64,000 nucleotides of DNA from Corynebacterium pseudogenitalium (GCF_024453815.1 NZ_CP072934.1:620001-684000), one strand, 5' to 3'; counted from the first letter of the stretch, positions 8,119 through 16,484 are shown. The notes: generated from the letters alone by a model not told the origin. Made by a program: numbers and translations.

Positions 8119-9678
8119 ATGACTGAAACTAGCACGGCGGCCCCCCGCCCCCTCCTGAGTCCAGACGGCGCTGATGCCCCTACCGGGATCATCGCATCCT
8201 TCCGTTACGCATTTTCTTCCCCCGCCCGTATCCGTATAGAGATTCTGGCCGGACTGGCGGTATCCCTGGCGCTGATCCCTGAGGCCATTGCCTTTTCCAT
8301 CCTTGCCGGTGTTGACCCAGCCATGGGTCTGTTTTCCTCGGTAGTCATGGCCATTGCGATCGCCTTTACCGGTGGCCGCCCGGCAATGATCACCGGCGCC
8401 ACCGGGGCTATTGCCCTAGTCATTGCTCCTGTGGCGCGTGGTTACGGGATGGATTATTTCATCGCCACCGTCCTGTTGGGCGGTGTCCTACAAATCGTGC
8501 TCGGCGCCCTCGGTGTGGCGAAACTTCAGCGTTTTATCCCCCGATCGGTGATGCTGGGTTTCGTCAATGCACTGGGCATTATGATTTTCACCGCCCAACT
8601 CGAACACCTCATTGATGTGCCTTGGATAGTCTACCCACTCGTCGGCTTGGGTGTGGTGATCATGATTTTCTTCCCCAAGCTCACCAGTGTGATCCCCGCC
8701 CCGCTGGTCACGATTATCGTGCTCACCGGTTTGGTCATTGCCGCCGGTTTGACTGTCCCGACGGTCTCGGACATGGGCAAGATGCCGGAGACCTTACCGT
8801 CCCTGTTTATTCCGAACGTGCCGTGGACGTTGGAGACCCTGCAGATCATCGCGCCTTATGCCCTGGCCATGGCCGTGGTCGGTCTCATGGAATCGTTGAT
8901 GACCGCCAAGCTCGTCGATGACATCACCGACACTCATTCCGATAAAACTCGTGAATCCTGGGGACAGGGGGTGGCTAATATTGCCTCCGGTTTCTTCGGC
9001 GGCATGGGTGGCTGCGCGATGATCGGTCAAACCATGATCAACGTCCGCGAATCCGGGGCACGTACCCGCCTATCCACCCTGTTAGCCGGTGTGTTCCTGC
9101 TGGTCCTGGTCCTGGCACTGGGCGACATCGTTGGCATGATCCCGATGGCTGCGCTGGTGGCAATCATGATCATGGTCTCGGTCGGCACCATCGACTGGCA
9201 CTCGGTGCATCCACGCACCCTTAAACTCATGCCGGTCTCTGAGACCATTGTTATGGCCGTGACGATTATTGCCACCCTAGCCACCAGCAACCTGGCCATT
9301 GGTGTGGTGTTGGGTGTGGTCACCGCGATGATCATGTTCGCCCGTCGGATGGCACATATCGCTTCCATTGAAAAGGTCTCCGAGATCGACGGCGACGGCG
9401 ATGGCGAGATTGATACTCGTACCTACCGGGTGCATGGCCAGTTGTTTTGGGCATCAAGCAATGACCTGGTTTATCGCTTTGATTACACCGATTCTGCCCG
9501 TCATATCACTATTGATCTCACTGAGGCGGAGATCTGGGATGCCTCCACGGTCGCGACCTTTGACGCGATTACGCAGAAGTTCCAGGACAGAGGCAAAACC
9601 GTGTCCATTATCGGGCTCGACGGTCCCAGTCAGGACCGGCTGAACCGCCTGTCTGGCCGGCTTGGCACCGGCCACTAA
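8119..9678 (+). CDS. SulP family anion permease with STAS domain
   Basis: A 519-residue SulP (SLC26) transporter. A multi-helix membrane domain covers about residues 38-415, including the family region LIPEAIAFSILAGVDPAMGLF. A C-terminal cytoplasmic STAS domain (about 425-515) follows, with ITIDLTEAEIWDASTVATFDAI. Family members carry sulfate, bicarbonate or other small anions; the substrate cannot be read from sequence. It is cargo of the tRNA-integrated element, paired with a divergent MerR-type regulator. A strong terminator follows at 9705-9740. The base composition differs little from the core, so it probably came from a related actinobacterium. Confidence 0.9.
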   Translation: MTETSTAAPRPLLSPDGADAPTGIIASFRYAFSSPARIRIEILAGLAVSLALIPEAIAFSILAGVDPAMGLFSSVVMAIAIAFTGGRPAMITGATGAIALVIAPVARGYGMDYFIATVLLGGVLQIVLGALGVAKLQRFIPRSVMLGFVNALGIMIFTAQLEHLIDVPWIVYPLVGLGVVIMIFFPKLTSVIPAPLVTIIVLTGLVIAAGLTVPTVSDMGKMPETLPSLFIPNVPWTLETLQIIAPYALAMAVVGLMESLMTAKLVDDITDTHSDKTRESWGQGVANIASGFFGGMGGCAMIGQTMINVRESGARTRLSTLLAGVFLLVLVLALGDIVGMIPMAALVAIMIMVSVGTIDWHSVHPRTLKLMPVSETIVMAVTIIATLATSNLAIGVVLGVVTAMIMFARRMAHIASIEKVSEIDGDGDGEIDTRTYRVHGQLFWASSNDLVYRFDYTDSARHITIDLTEAEIWDASTVATFDAITQKFQDRGKTVSIIGLDGPSQDRLNRLSGRLGTGH

Positions 9679-9704
9679 CATCCCCCGACTCGAGCACATC
9701 GACT

Positions 9705-9740
9705 TGGCGCCCCAACTTATAACCGGGGCGCCAGTTTATT
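9705..9740 (+). terminator. Terminator of SulP gene
   Basis: Perfect 9-base stem TGGCGCCCC (9705-9713) / GGGGCGCCA (9725-9733) followed by GTTTATT. Confidence 0.8.
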
Positions 9741-9760
9741 GGTGCTGTTGCAAAGTTGGG
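9741..9760 (+). mobile_element. Orphan IS6-family terminal inverted repeat
   Basis: GGTGCTGTTGCAAAGTTGGG matches the GG-CTGTTGCAAAGTT end typical of IS6-family elements such as IS26 and IS6100. No transposase or second end is adjacent, so this is a scar or one-ended remnant exactly at the junction of the SulP and mob segments. Confidence 0.65.
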
Positions 9761-9781
9761 GCATAGGAAGAGCATAAAAGA

Positions 9782-9805
9782 AGCGTAGCGGTTAACCGCT
9801 ACGCT
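9782..9805 (-). terminator. 24-base perfect palindrome, terminator of mob genes
   Basis: AGCGTAGCGGTT followed directly by its reverse complement gives a perfect 24-base palindrome. Read on the minus strand it is followed by TCTTTT, so it probably ends the relaxase/MobB transcript. T runs on the plus-strand side also allow bidirectional use. Confidence 0.7.
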
Positions 9806-9847
9806 GTGTTGTGGGGATTTTTACTTTTTACGGTGCACGTGTTCTAG

Positions 9848-10882
9848 TTAGTGGTTCGTTTCTTTCCTCGGGTGATTGCGACGGTATTCCTCGACTAAGT
9901 GAGCAATACCCGGCGCAGCCTGGGACAACATCCAGGTCATAAGCGCTATAAGAACCCCTATGACGATAAGTGTTAACGCCAACCAGCCCAGTGTTGGGCC
10001 GATGCCGTTGGCCTCCTGGACGTGACCCCACAAGGCAGACACGCCGTCGGGTATGCCGAGCATACTTAGCAGCCCGTTCCCCAAGGCTCCGACAGCAACG
10101 AGTGCGATAGCAACGAAGAGAACACTGGCTGCAATCCACGAGGCAGACATGCAGGCCTTAATAAAGTTCGTGTTCGACTTTTCCATGTCGTCGTTGTACT
10201 TTTTGCGCTCTGCACGTATCTTCTCCAGCAGCTTTTCGTTGGACTCCTTCTCCTGGAGCAGGGCGCTGCGAGCCTTCTTAGATGCTTCTGCTGCCTTGTG
10301 CAGGCTTTCGGACTCTTTCGACATTGCCTCAGATACAGCTACTTCTACCAGCGGTTCCAGGCTAGAAGTCAGGCTCGAAGTCATCTGAGCGTTCAGGCTC
10401 TGGGCTACTGCTTGGCTGGAATCCTTGTCGAGATGGATGGGGCTTTCGGCTGCTTTGAGTACCAGCTGTTGCATCCTTGTCAGACGCGACATCTGCTCGC
10501 TTATCTCGATTAGGTACCCTTTTACCCCCTCCAGGCCGTTGGGCAGATCCTCGATGTTCCTTATCAGCCCGGTGATCATCTGCTGCACTTCCATCATCGT
10601 TACTTGGAAGTGACTGCTGCTCACGTAGTTCTTGTTTGCGGCGAGATTGCTTTTTACGTTCCTTAATTCGCTTTCCGCTTGCGTCAACCTCGTCGAGAAG
10701 TCGCTGGGCAGAGAACTGAGAATGTCCCCTGTATTCTCCGGCAGACTCTTCAGTTTCTCCTGCAGCGTCTTGATAGCCTTCTCCGCCTTGTCCAGGCGTG
10801 GGCTGAGAACCTTCAAGACGCTGTCCATCTTGCCTTTCGCCGCTGCTTGGGCTAGCTTCGTCATCTCGGTCACTGACACCAT
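9848..10882 (-). CDS. MobB-like mobilization protein with coiled coil and two membrane helices
   Basis: A 344-residue protein. It is mostly coiled coil (about residues 5-240, rich in Lys, Glu, Gln and Ser), then has two hydrophobic helices (about 255-285 and 305-330) and a short basic tail. Its first half is encoded inside the 3' part of the relaxase gene in another frame (10362-10882). ColE1-type plasmids have the same nested arrangement of mobA and mobB. The start ATG at 10880-10882 is supported by AGGAGG seven bases upstream; longer frames lack a site. I infer a membrane-tethered accessory role in relaxase action; no family is recognised with certainty. Confidence 0.65.
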   Translation of the reverse strand: MVSVTEMTKLAQAAAKGKMDSVLKVLSPRLDKAEKAIKTLQEKLKSLPENTGDILSSLPSDFSTRLTQAESELRNVKSNLAANKNYVSSSHFQVTMMEVQQMITGLIRNIEDLPNGLEGVKGYLIEISEQMSRLTRMQQLVLKAAESPIHLDKDSSQAVAQSLNAQMTSSLTSSLEPLVEVAVSEAMSKESESLHKAAEASKKARSALLQEKESNEKLLEKIRAERKKYNDDMEKSNTNFIKACMSASWIAASVLFVAIALVAVGALGNGLLSMLGIPDGVSALWGHVQEANGIGPTLGWLALTLIVIGVLIALMTWMLSQAAPGIAHLVEEYRRNHPRKETNH

Positions 10883-11840
10883 GATTGAATACCTCCTGGT
10901 TGTTATAGTTTTCTTCCTCCTCGTCATCGAGAAGGCTGGAGCCGTATTTCGCCTCCAGGTCGTCATCGGTTGAATTGGCTTGAAGTGCTGCAAGCTGCCG
11001 CGCAAGAAGGGCTGATTGGGCCTCGTTAACGCGTTCGGTCACACCCTCTAGCGAGTAGCTGCGGCCCAATTTTGAGCCAGCTTTAGCTGCTTTACGCTTT
11101 CGAGTACGTCCGGCCTTCGTGGTGTTCGTGAAGTAGGCATCCTCGCCGTCGTCGTCGACCAGGGCCACGGTTAGCGACTCACCCTCGGTTTTTGAGTTGG
11201 GCTGCACTTTTAGAGACAGGTTGTATTTGCCAGCAATCTCTACTGCCTTCGCCAGTGGGTCGTCAGCATCTGCCACCTGTTTATCCGCGCACAGCTCATC
11301 CATGCGCTTGCGGGCAAAATCAGCCCACGTGGCTGCGGTCAGCTCATCCACGCCCAGGCCCGTCGAGTCTGTGGACTTGCCCTCCTTGCGTGCCCTGCGC
11401 TCAGCAGGAAGCAGCGATATTTCCGGCTCTCGCTCCAGGACACGCATCCCCAAATCGCGCATCAGCTCGTCGTTGATATTGCGCAGCTTGTACCAGTTGC
11501 GCATATCCCGAGGTGCAGCCTTCTTTGTCTGCGTATCGTGGTTGGCAAAGACGATATGGTTGTGGACACAGCCGCTTTTACTGTCGGTGTGCGTAGCCAC
11601 GGTAAACGGAACTCCCGTGCCCTGCGTCAGCCGCATCGCCAGCTCTGAGCCAGCCGCATTAGCCCGAGCTACATCGGCCGGGTTATCCTTATCCAGCTCG
11701 TCTTTAGCCCACGATTGGATATAAATAATTGCTTCGTCAGTGCGCTTGACGTCGACGTGAACGCGCGCAACTACACGGATTGGACTGATGTCGACGCTAT
11801 GCGGGGAGCCTTGAATCTCGGTGAAGAAAGTGGGACTCAA
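10362..11840 (-). pseudogene. Mobilization relaxase, 5'-truncated
   Basis: The frame encodes 492 residues of a MobA-type plasmid relaxase. The region ending HTDSKSGCVHNHIVFANHD carries the His-x-Asp and His-x-His metal-binding motif of MOB relaxases. The long C-terminal half is hydrophilic and contains acidic and Gln-rich tracts. The catalytic-tyrosine segment that should precede AIIYIQSWAKDEL is missing: the frame only continues to a TTG within the repeat at 11832-11850, next to the tRNA-derived end. I therefore read it as cut at the element boundary and non-functional. It overlaps MobB by 521 bases. Confidence 0.7.
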
Positions 11841-11850
11841 AACGGGACTT
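11832..11850 (+). repeat. Right copy of the 19-base direct repeat
   Basis: GGGACTCAAAACGGGACTT, one mismatch to 7280-7298. It coincides with the point where relaxase similarity stops. Confidence 0.6.
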
Positions 11851-11958
11851 AAGAGTCGGTAATCCGCGGTAAGGCGCAGTAAGGCCCAGTATGCTTATAC
11901 CTCTCTAATCAGCAGGTAAAAGGGTAATAACTGCAGGTGGCTCGAACTTGAGGGTGAG

Positions 11959-11996
11959 AACCCAGAGGTCGTTGGTTCGAATCCAGCCCCCGCTAC
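11959..11996 (+). repeat. Attachment-site copy: 3' half of initiator tRNA-Met
   Basis: The 38 bases from AACCCAGAGG to CCCGCTAC repeat the tRNA at 7172-7209 with two changes. Both lie in the T stem (GTAGG/CCTGC becomes GTTGG/CCAGC) and keep the base pair. The 5' half is absent, so this is an att end and not a gene. Confidence 0.85.
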
Positions 11997-12004
11997 TAAG
12001 ATAA

Positions 12005-12036
12005 GGCCCCTACCAGTGGAAACGCTGGTAGGGGCC
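12005..12036 (+). terminator. Second copy of the tRNA terminator
   Basis: Perfect 12-base stem GGCCCCTACCAG / CTGGTAGGGGCC with loop TGGAAACG, followed by TTCTTCATTTT. It is homologous to 7219-7250; the outermost arm positions differ but remain paired. Confidence 0.85.
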
Positions 12037-12399
12037 TTCTTCATTTTGTGATCGGATCGCCATTTGGTGCACTAGCTGGTGCACTAGGGTCAAAATCCTG
12101 CACCAAACGGAACTGCGACGCTCCAACGACGCGGCGCAGGTTTTCGGTGCATTGCTTACTGATTGCGAGGACGGCGGCAACGAAGGAACGCCACGGGAGC
12201 CGGCAGTTCGGGGGTCTGCCTATTTATCTCGTAATGGGGCGGCACAGAGGGCTCCTGACGGATTGCCCGAAGTCCTCTGCACGAATTGACTTCCGGCCTG
12301 ATGCCACTGTACCAACCTGTCCTGATAGGCGGGCGCCTCGTTTGCCAGAAGATGGGCAAGGTTCCCTCTCCCCCTTGCTTTTTGGGAGTCCTCGGCCAG

Positions 12400-13356
12400 C
12401 TACGGGATCGTGCCTGGCCGGTCCTCGGTCGAGTTGTTGTCCGGAGTTGGTGTGCAGCAGTCGGGTTCCCCGCTTTGCCCGGGGCCCTCGCCTGTGGGCG
12501 GCGTTCCCTGTCTGATGCGCAGTCTCCTGCGCCGGTTGAGGGCGGCCAATGCCGATGCGAGCACCACGGCTGCGGCGAGGGCTGCGATCAGGGTGCTGTT
12601 GTCGCTGATCCAGGCGCTGGCGGCGGCTGACCATACGGCGAGGCTGTTGGCCTGCGCGGTTCCGCCGGTGGCGGCGGGATACCAATACCAGCTGAGGTAG
12701 GCGCCGGTTATGGTGAGGATGAAGGCGGCGATGCGGTTGCTGTGCTTGGCCAGGCCGGTGATTCTTCGCCCGAGGGCGGCCCCGGCGATGGCCGTGCCTG
12801 CCGAAACGAGCATCAGGACAGTGGCCGAGCCTGCGGCGTAGGCGGCGAAGACCGCGAGCAGCCCGGCGTAGCTGGCGACGGCCTGGGCTTGGGCGATCAC
12901 GGCCAGGAGCACCCCGAGGGTGCAGCCGAGGGATGCTGCGGCGTATCCGACCCCGAAGGCCACCATGCGCCCGGTTTTGTGACCTGCCCCTGCGGCTTCT
13001 TGTGTGCGGGGTTTCGTGGCCCAGGCCGGCAGACGGAGCCGTGGTGTGAGTCCGGTGAGCATGGCCAGGCCCAGCAGGAGAAGGATCACCCCGGTGGCCA
13101 TTCCCAGCCAGGGCGCTGCGCTGATCAGGGTCCTGGCGCCCGCGCTGACGATCAGCCCGAAGGCTGCCAGGGTCCCGGCGAAGCCGAAGCTGAGCGCGAG
13201 CCCGGCCCGGAGCCCGTGGGCCAGACGCAGCGCGAGCGGGCGCGTCCGGGCGTCCCCGATGGTCTGGGCTATCCAGGCGGGCAGGAGGGCGAAACCGCAG
13301 GGATTGACCGGGGCAATCATTCCAGCGGCGAAGGCCAGGGCAAGCAGGGCTGTCAT
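12400..13356 (-). CDS. CcdA/DsbD-type thiol transporter of mercury operon
   Basis: A 318-residue polytopic membrane protein of the CcdA (DsbD transmembrane) family, which carries electrons across the membrane as thiol-disulfide exchange. The two functional cysteines are visible: Cys20 in NPCGFALLP and Cys145 in ASLGCTLGV, giving the usual pseudo-symmetric pair. Six or more helices are evident, and a charged C-terminal tail follows. The start overlaps the stop of the redoxin lipoprotein gene (ATGA), so the two are co-translated. I infer that it re-reduces the redoxin outside the membrane during mercury stress. Confidence 0.85.
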   Translation of the reverse strand: MTALLALAFAAGMIAPVNPCGFALLPAWIAQTIGDARTRPLALRLAHGLRAGLALSFGFAGTLAAFGLIVSAGARTLISAAPWLGMATGVILLLLGLAMLTGLTPRLRLPAWATKPRTQEAAGAGHKTGRMVAFGVGYAAASLGCTLGVLLAVIAQAQAVASYAGLLAVFAAYAAGSATVLMLVSAGTAIAGAALGRRITGLAKHSNRIAAFILTITGAYLSWYWYPAATGGTAQANSLAVWSAAASAWISDNSTLIAALAAAVVLASALAALNRRRRLRIRQGTPPTGEGPGQSGEPDCCTPTPDNNSTEDRPGTIP

Positions 13357-13916
13357 TGGGCGCCGGCCTTGGTGAGTTCTTCTTGGATCTTTTCCGCAGA
13401 CGGGTCGGTGGCCCGGAAGGTAACGTCACCCTTCGCGTCGACCACCACCAGGGTGCTTATGGAGGTGACCTTGTACCGGGTGGTCAGTGTGGCCCCGGTG
13501 TCGATGACGGCAGGGAGCTCAGGGGCCTTGATGTAATCGCGGAATCCGTTGATGGTCTCCTTCGGTTCTCGGGGGTCCACGTCCACCAGGAGGTAGTCGG
13601 CCGAGCTTCCCAGGGCCGTGGAGGCCTTGTTCAGGGAATCGGCCCCTTTCACACACTCACCGCATCCGACAGAGAAGAAGAACAGTGCTGCGGGCTTACC
13701 GTCCGGGATGGTCCGGGTAGTGCCGTCAATGTCGGAGACCGTAACAGCAACGGCACCGGCCGCGTCGGGCGACGAACCGCCTGGCGCGGCCGACGGGCCG
13801 CTCGGTGAGCTGGCGCAAGCGGTTGTCAGTGCCATGGCCGCTGTCAGAAACAGGGCGGAGGCGAGGTGCCTGGGCCGGGGAACGGACAGAGAACGGCGGG
13901 ATCTCGGGTATGTCAT
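13353..13916 (-). CDS. Thioredoxin-fold lipoprotein of mercury operon
   Basis: A 187-residue predicted lipoprotein. The lipobox is TTAC with Cys34 lipidated, followed by a Ser/Pro/Gly-rich linker and a redoxin fold. Its active-site motif is CGEC (Cys85 and Cys88) in FFFSVGCGECVKG, not the usual CxxC of TlpA. The ATG at 13914-13916 (MTYPRSRR) gives a proper signal peptide; longer frames are not plausible. It lies between the MerT-like and CcdA-like genes. I infer an extracytoplasmic thiol carrier that may take the role of MerP or protect envelope thiols from Hg(II). Confidence 0.75.
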   Translation of the reverse strand: MTYPRSRRSLSVPRPRHLASALFLTAAMALTTACASSPSGPSAAPGGSSPDAAGAVAVTVSDIDGTTRTIPDGKPAALFFFSVGCGECVKGADSLNKASTALGSSADYLLVDVDPREPKETINGFRDYIKAPELPAVIDTGATLTTRYKVTSISTLVVVDAKGDVTFRATDPSAEKIQEELTKAGAQ

Positions 13917-13954
13917 GGTGTCTAGTGGTTCCTTCCAGGAATGGGTATGGGGAC

Positions 13955-14278
13955 TCAGGCGGTGCCGTGGTCGGTGCGGTGGTGCTCGGGGGATGCGGGA
14001 GGGCAGCAGTCGTCGGTCCTGCGGCGTTTTCGCTGCCTGGTGACGGCGATGATCCCGGCCAGGAGCACCGTGGCGGCCGCGAGTAACACGAGGGGATTTG
14101 AGAAGAATCCGGCGATCGCGCCGAGGGCTCCGGCGGCGATGAGGATGGGTCCTGCGCAGCACAGGATCATGGCCGCTGCTATGCCGATTCCTGCGGCCAG
14201 TGTGTGGTATCGCCCGGGGCGACCGGTCTGCCGGACGGGTTGATGGCCGGTGTCTGGCTGTTCTGGGTGTTGGGTCAT
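13955..14278 (-). CDS. MerT-like small membrane protein
   Basis: A 107-residue protein with two membrane helices (about residues 26-58 and 62-82). Cys40-Cys41 in the first helix, within ILCCAGPILIA, match the vicinal cysteine pair that MerT/MerF proteins use to bind Hg(II). A second pair, Cys91-Cys92, lies in the cytosolic tail (DDCCPP). Standard MerT has three helices, so this is closer to MerF in size. It sits between merB and the redoxin gene in the mer operon. I infer that it carries Hg(II) inward to MerA. Confidence 0.7.
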   Translation of the reverse strand: MTQHPEQPDTGHQPVRQTGRPGRYHTLAAGIGIAAAMILCCAGPILIAAGALGAIAGFFSNPLVLLAAATVLLAGIIAVTRQRKRRRTDDCCPPASPEHHRTDHGTA

Positions 14279-14296
14279 GTCATGTCCTTTTAAAGC

Positions 14297-14950
14297 TCAG
14301 CAGCAGGAGTCCTGCGCCGCGGGGGCCCGCGTGGCGGCCGCGGCGAGGAGGGCGGCGGCCATGGCGGCACCGGCCCGGTGTGCCGCCTCGATGTCCAGGA
14401 CTTCGCCGTCGGGATGGGAATCCAACCACGGCTGGGCGTCCTCGCGGGAGGCGAAGTAGTGGACCTGGTTGCAGAACGATGACCGCACCGGCCCCGTGCC
14501 CGGGTGGCTGATGATGGACACGACGGCGGTGGCCGGCTGTACGGAGGTCACCGTGCCGTCCGCGCCCGTCATCACCCGGATGAGGGTCCCGCTACCCGGG
14601 GAGGTCGACTCAATGGTTGCGGCCTTCCCGATCAGGGCCGGGAAGAAGAGAGTGTCCAGGGCGCACCAGGTGTAGAGCTGTTCCCCGGCCAGGGTGAAGC
14701 GATGCGGGGTGGGCCGCATCGTCAGGGCCAGGCCGATGATGCGGCCCTCGTCGTCGTACTCGGTGTCCGGGACGGCGGCCAGTCCCTGCCGGACCGTGTC
14801 TTCGCTCCGGCCACTGGCGGTGGCCAGTTCGGCGACCGTGACGGGCTCGCCCTCGGCCAGGAGCCGCAGCAGCGGCACGAACAATTCCGGGTCTATTCCG
14901 GAGCGCGCGGGGGACAACAGATAGGTGAGGGCCTGGTCGGTGGCGGTCAT
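14297..14950 (-). CDS. merB: Organomercurial lyase MerB
   Basis: A 217-residue MerB, which splits carbon-mercury bonds by protonolysis and releases Hg(II) to MerA. All catalytic residues are present: Cys96 and Asp99 in YTWCALDTL and the second cysteine Cys160 in SSFCNQVHYF. An N-terminal winged-helix-like region (about residues 20-65) precedes the core. The C-terminus ends in a Cys-Cys pair after an alanine-rich stretch, which is not part of the usual MerB core and may hold Hg for transfer. It is the second gene of the operon, 34 bases after merA. Confidence 0.92.
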   Translation of the reverse strand: MTATDQALTYLLSPARSGIDPELFVPLLRLLAEGEPVTVAELATASGRSEDTVRQGLAAVPDTEYDDEGRIIGLALTMRPTPHRFTLAGEQLYTWCALDTLFFPALIGKAATIESTSPGSGTLIRVMTGADGTVTSVQPATAVVSIISHPGTGPVRSSFCNQVHYFASREDAQPWLDSHPDGEVLDIEAAHRAGAAMAAALLAAAATRAPAAQDSCC

Positions 14951-14984
14951 GGCATTCCTTTGCTTCGGTAGTGGGGGCTGCAGC

Positions 14985-16409
14985 TCAGGCGCAGCAGGAG
15001 AGCTTGGAGACGTCGGTGTTGAAGGCCTTGGCGGCGATCCTGATGCCCTCGGCCATCGTCAGGTAGGGGCTCCAGGCGGCGGCGACCTGCGCGGTGGTCA
15101 TGCCCGCTTCGAGGATGTAGACGCCGGCGGCGGCGATTTCCCCGGCGTCCTTGGCCACCGCGGAGAGGCCCAGGATCCGTCCGGTGTCGCGGTCCGCGAC
15201 AACCTTGATGAAGCCGCGGGTGTCGCGGTTGACCACGGCTCGCGGCACGTACTCCAGGGGGAGGACCCGGCACTCGCAGCTGATCCCGGCGGCGACAGCT
15301 TCCTTTTCCGTCATCCCGACCGCCCCGATGGCGGGACTGGTGAAGGTGACCCGGGGCAGGTGCCGGTAGTCGACCTCGGCCAGGGCATCGGTGAACGCAT
15401 TGTCCACGGCCAGGGCGCCGTGGGCCGCTGCGACGTAAACGAACTCCCGATGGCCGGTCGCGTCCCCGGCGGCCCAAACCCGCGGGTTGGACGTGGCCAG
15501 GCGGGAATCGACCACGATCTCGCCGGATGCGCCGGTCTTCACCCCGACGGCGTCAAGGTCCAGTCCCTCGGTCACCGGGCGGCGGCCCAGTGCCACGAGG
15601 ATGTGGGAAGCGCGGAACACCTCCTCGCCCCCGGCCACGTTTGCCGTCACCGAGACCCCGTCCGGGCCGGAGGCCACGGAGTCGGCCATGGCCCGCCGGA
15701 CCACCCGGATCCCCTCGTCGGCGAACACCCCCGCTAACGCCTTGGACGCCTCCGGTTCCTCCTGCGAGGCCAACCGGGAACGGACCAGCATGGTCACCCG
15801 GGAGCCCAGCCGGGAGAAAAGCTGTGCCATCTCCAGGGCAACATAGCCTCCGCCCAGGATCAGCATTGATTCGGGCACCTCGTCCAGTTCCATCGCCGTC
15901 GTCGAGGTCAGGTACCCGGCCTCGGCCAGTCCGGGAACGGGGGGCACGTAGGGTGCGGAGCCAGTGGCCACGAGGTAGTGCCCGGCCTCGATCGTTCTCA
16001 CTGCACCATCCGGGGAGATCACCCGGAGCAGCGGTGCGTCCTGGGTTCCGGTGAACGACGCGTCCCCCGAGATCATCGTCCACCCGTAGTCCGCGGCCAG
16101 ATCGACGTACTTCTCCGTGCGCATGCTTTCAACCAGCGCGGCCTTGCCCTGAATCAGGGCCGGCATGTCCACCGGGCCCGCCGAGGCCGCCACCCCAGGG
16201 AAGCGGGCCGAATCCAACGCCACATGGCGGGCCTCCGCGGCAGCCAGGAGCGCCTTCGACGGGACGCAGCCCGTGTTCACGCATGTCCCGCCCACGGTGC
16301 CGCGCTCCACCATCACGACGTGCTTGCCCAGCTCGGTGGCCCGGATCGCGGCCGCAAACGCTCCGCCGCCGGAACCAATAATCGCCAGATCGAACTTTTC
16401 GTTTGTCAT
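14985..16409 (-). CDS. merA: Mercuric reductase MerA
   Basis: A 474-residue flavin disulfide oxidoreductase that reduces Hg(II) to Hg(0) with NADPH in the cytosol. The FAD site (IIGSGGGAFAAA), the redox pair Cys43/Cys48 in GTCVNTGCVPSK, the NAD(P)H site (LILGGGYVALEMA) and the C-terminal vicinal cysteines 472-473 (KLSCCA) are all visible. It lacks the N-terminal heavy-metal-associated domain found in many MerA proteins. The start is ATG at 16407-16409 (MTNEKF). It is the first gene of the operon and is transcribed from the dyad-containing promoter at 16453-16484. Confidence 0.95.
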   Translation of the reverse strand: MTNEKFDLAIIGSGGGAFAAAIRATELGKHVVMVERGTVGGTCVNTGCVPSKALLAAAEARHVALDSARFPGVAASAGPVDMPALIQGKAALVESMRTEKYVDLAADYGWTMISGDASFTGTQDAPLLRVISPDGAVRTIEAGHYLVATGSAPYVPPVPGLAEAGYLTSTTAMELDEVPESMLILGGGYVALEMAQLFSRLGSRVTMLVRSRLASQEEPEASKALAGVFADEGIRVVRRAMADSVASGPDGVSVTANVAGGEEVFRASHILVALGRRPVTEGLDLDAVGVKTGASGEIVVDSRLATSNPRVWAAGDATGHREFVYVAAAHGALAVDNAFTDALAEVDYRHLPRVTFTSPAIGAVGMTEKEAVAAGISCECRVLPLEYVPRAVVNRDTRGFIKVVADRDTGRILGLSAVAKDAGEIAAAGVYILEAGMTTAQVAAAWSPYLTMAEGIRIAAKAFNTDVSKLSCCA

Positions 16410-16452
16410 TCCAGATGTCTCTTCCCTGTGGTTCAAAAGCTCCTATGGAACC

Positions 16453-16484
16453 ATTGTGAACCTTCCAGTACAATGGAAGGTCAA
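16453..16484 (-). promoter_or_regulatory. mer promoter-operator
   Basis: CCTTCCA (16461-16467) and TGGAAGG (16474-16480) form a perfect dyad. On the minus strand a TTGACC -35 box (16479-16484) precedes it and a CACAAT/TCACAA -10-like box (16453-16459) follows, with a 19-20 base spacer. An overlong spacer with the dyad inside is the mark of MerR-activated promoters. Confidence 0.8.

Larger units (their letters stand above)
11841..12399. other. Gene-free right junction between mob remnant and mercury block
   Basis: This stretch holds the diverged tRNA 3' end (11959-11996) and terminator (12005-12036). After it, on the minus strand, there is an open but start-less frame of about 60 codons ending at 12047 (it contains LRRVVGASQFRLVQDF), perhaps a gene remnant I cannot identify. 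From about 12230 to 12399 I see nothing beyond the 3' flank of the ccdA-like gene. Confidence 0.5.

Noticed and set aside
11941..12000. Second tRNA-Met gene
   Set aside because: Only the 3' half is present; D arm and 5' acceptor strand are missing, so it is an attachment-site copy.
12224..13429. Arg/Pro-rich 401-codon frame on the minus strand over the ccdA-like gene
   Set aside because: Its composition is that of an out-of-frame reading of GC-rich DNA; the CcdA frame has clear motifs.
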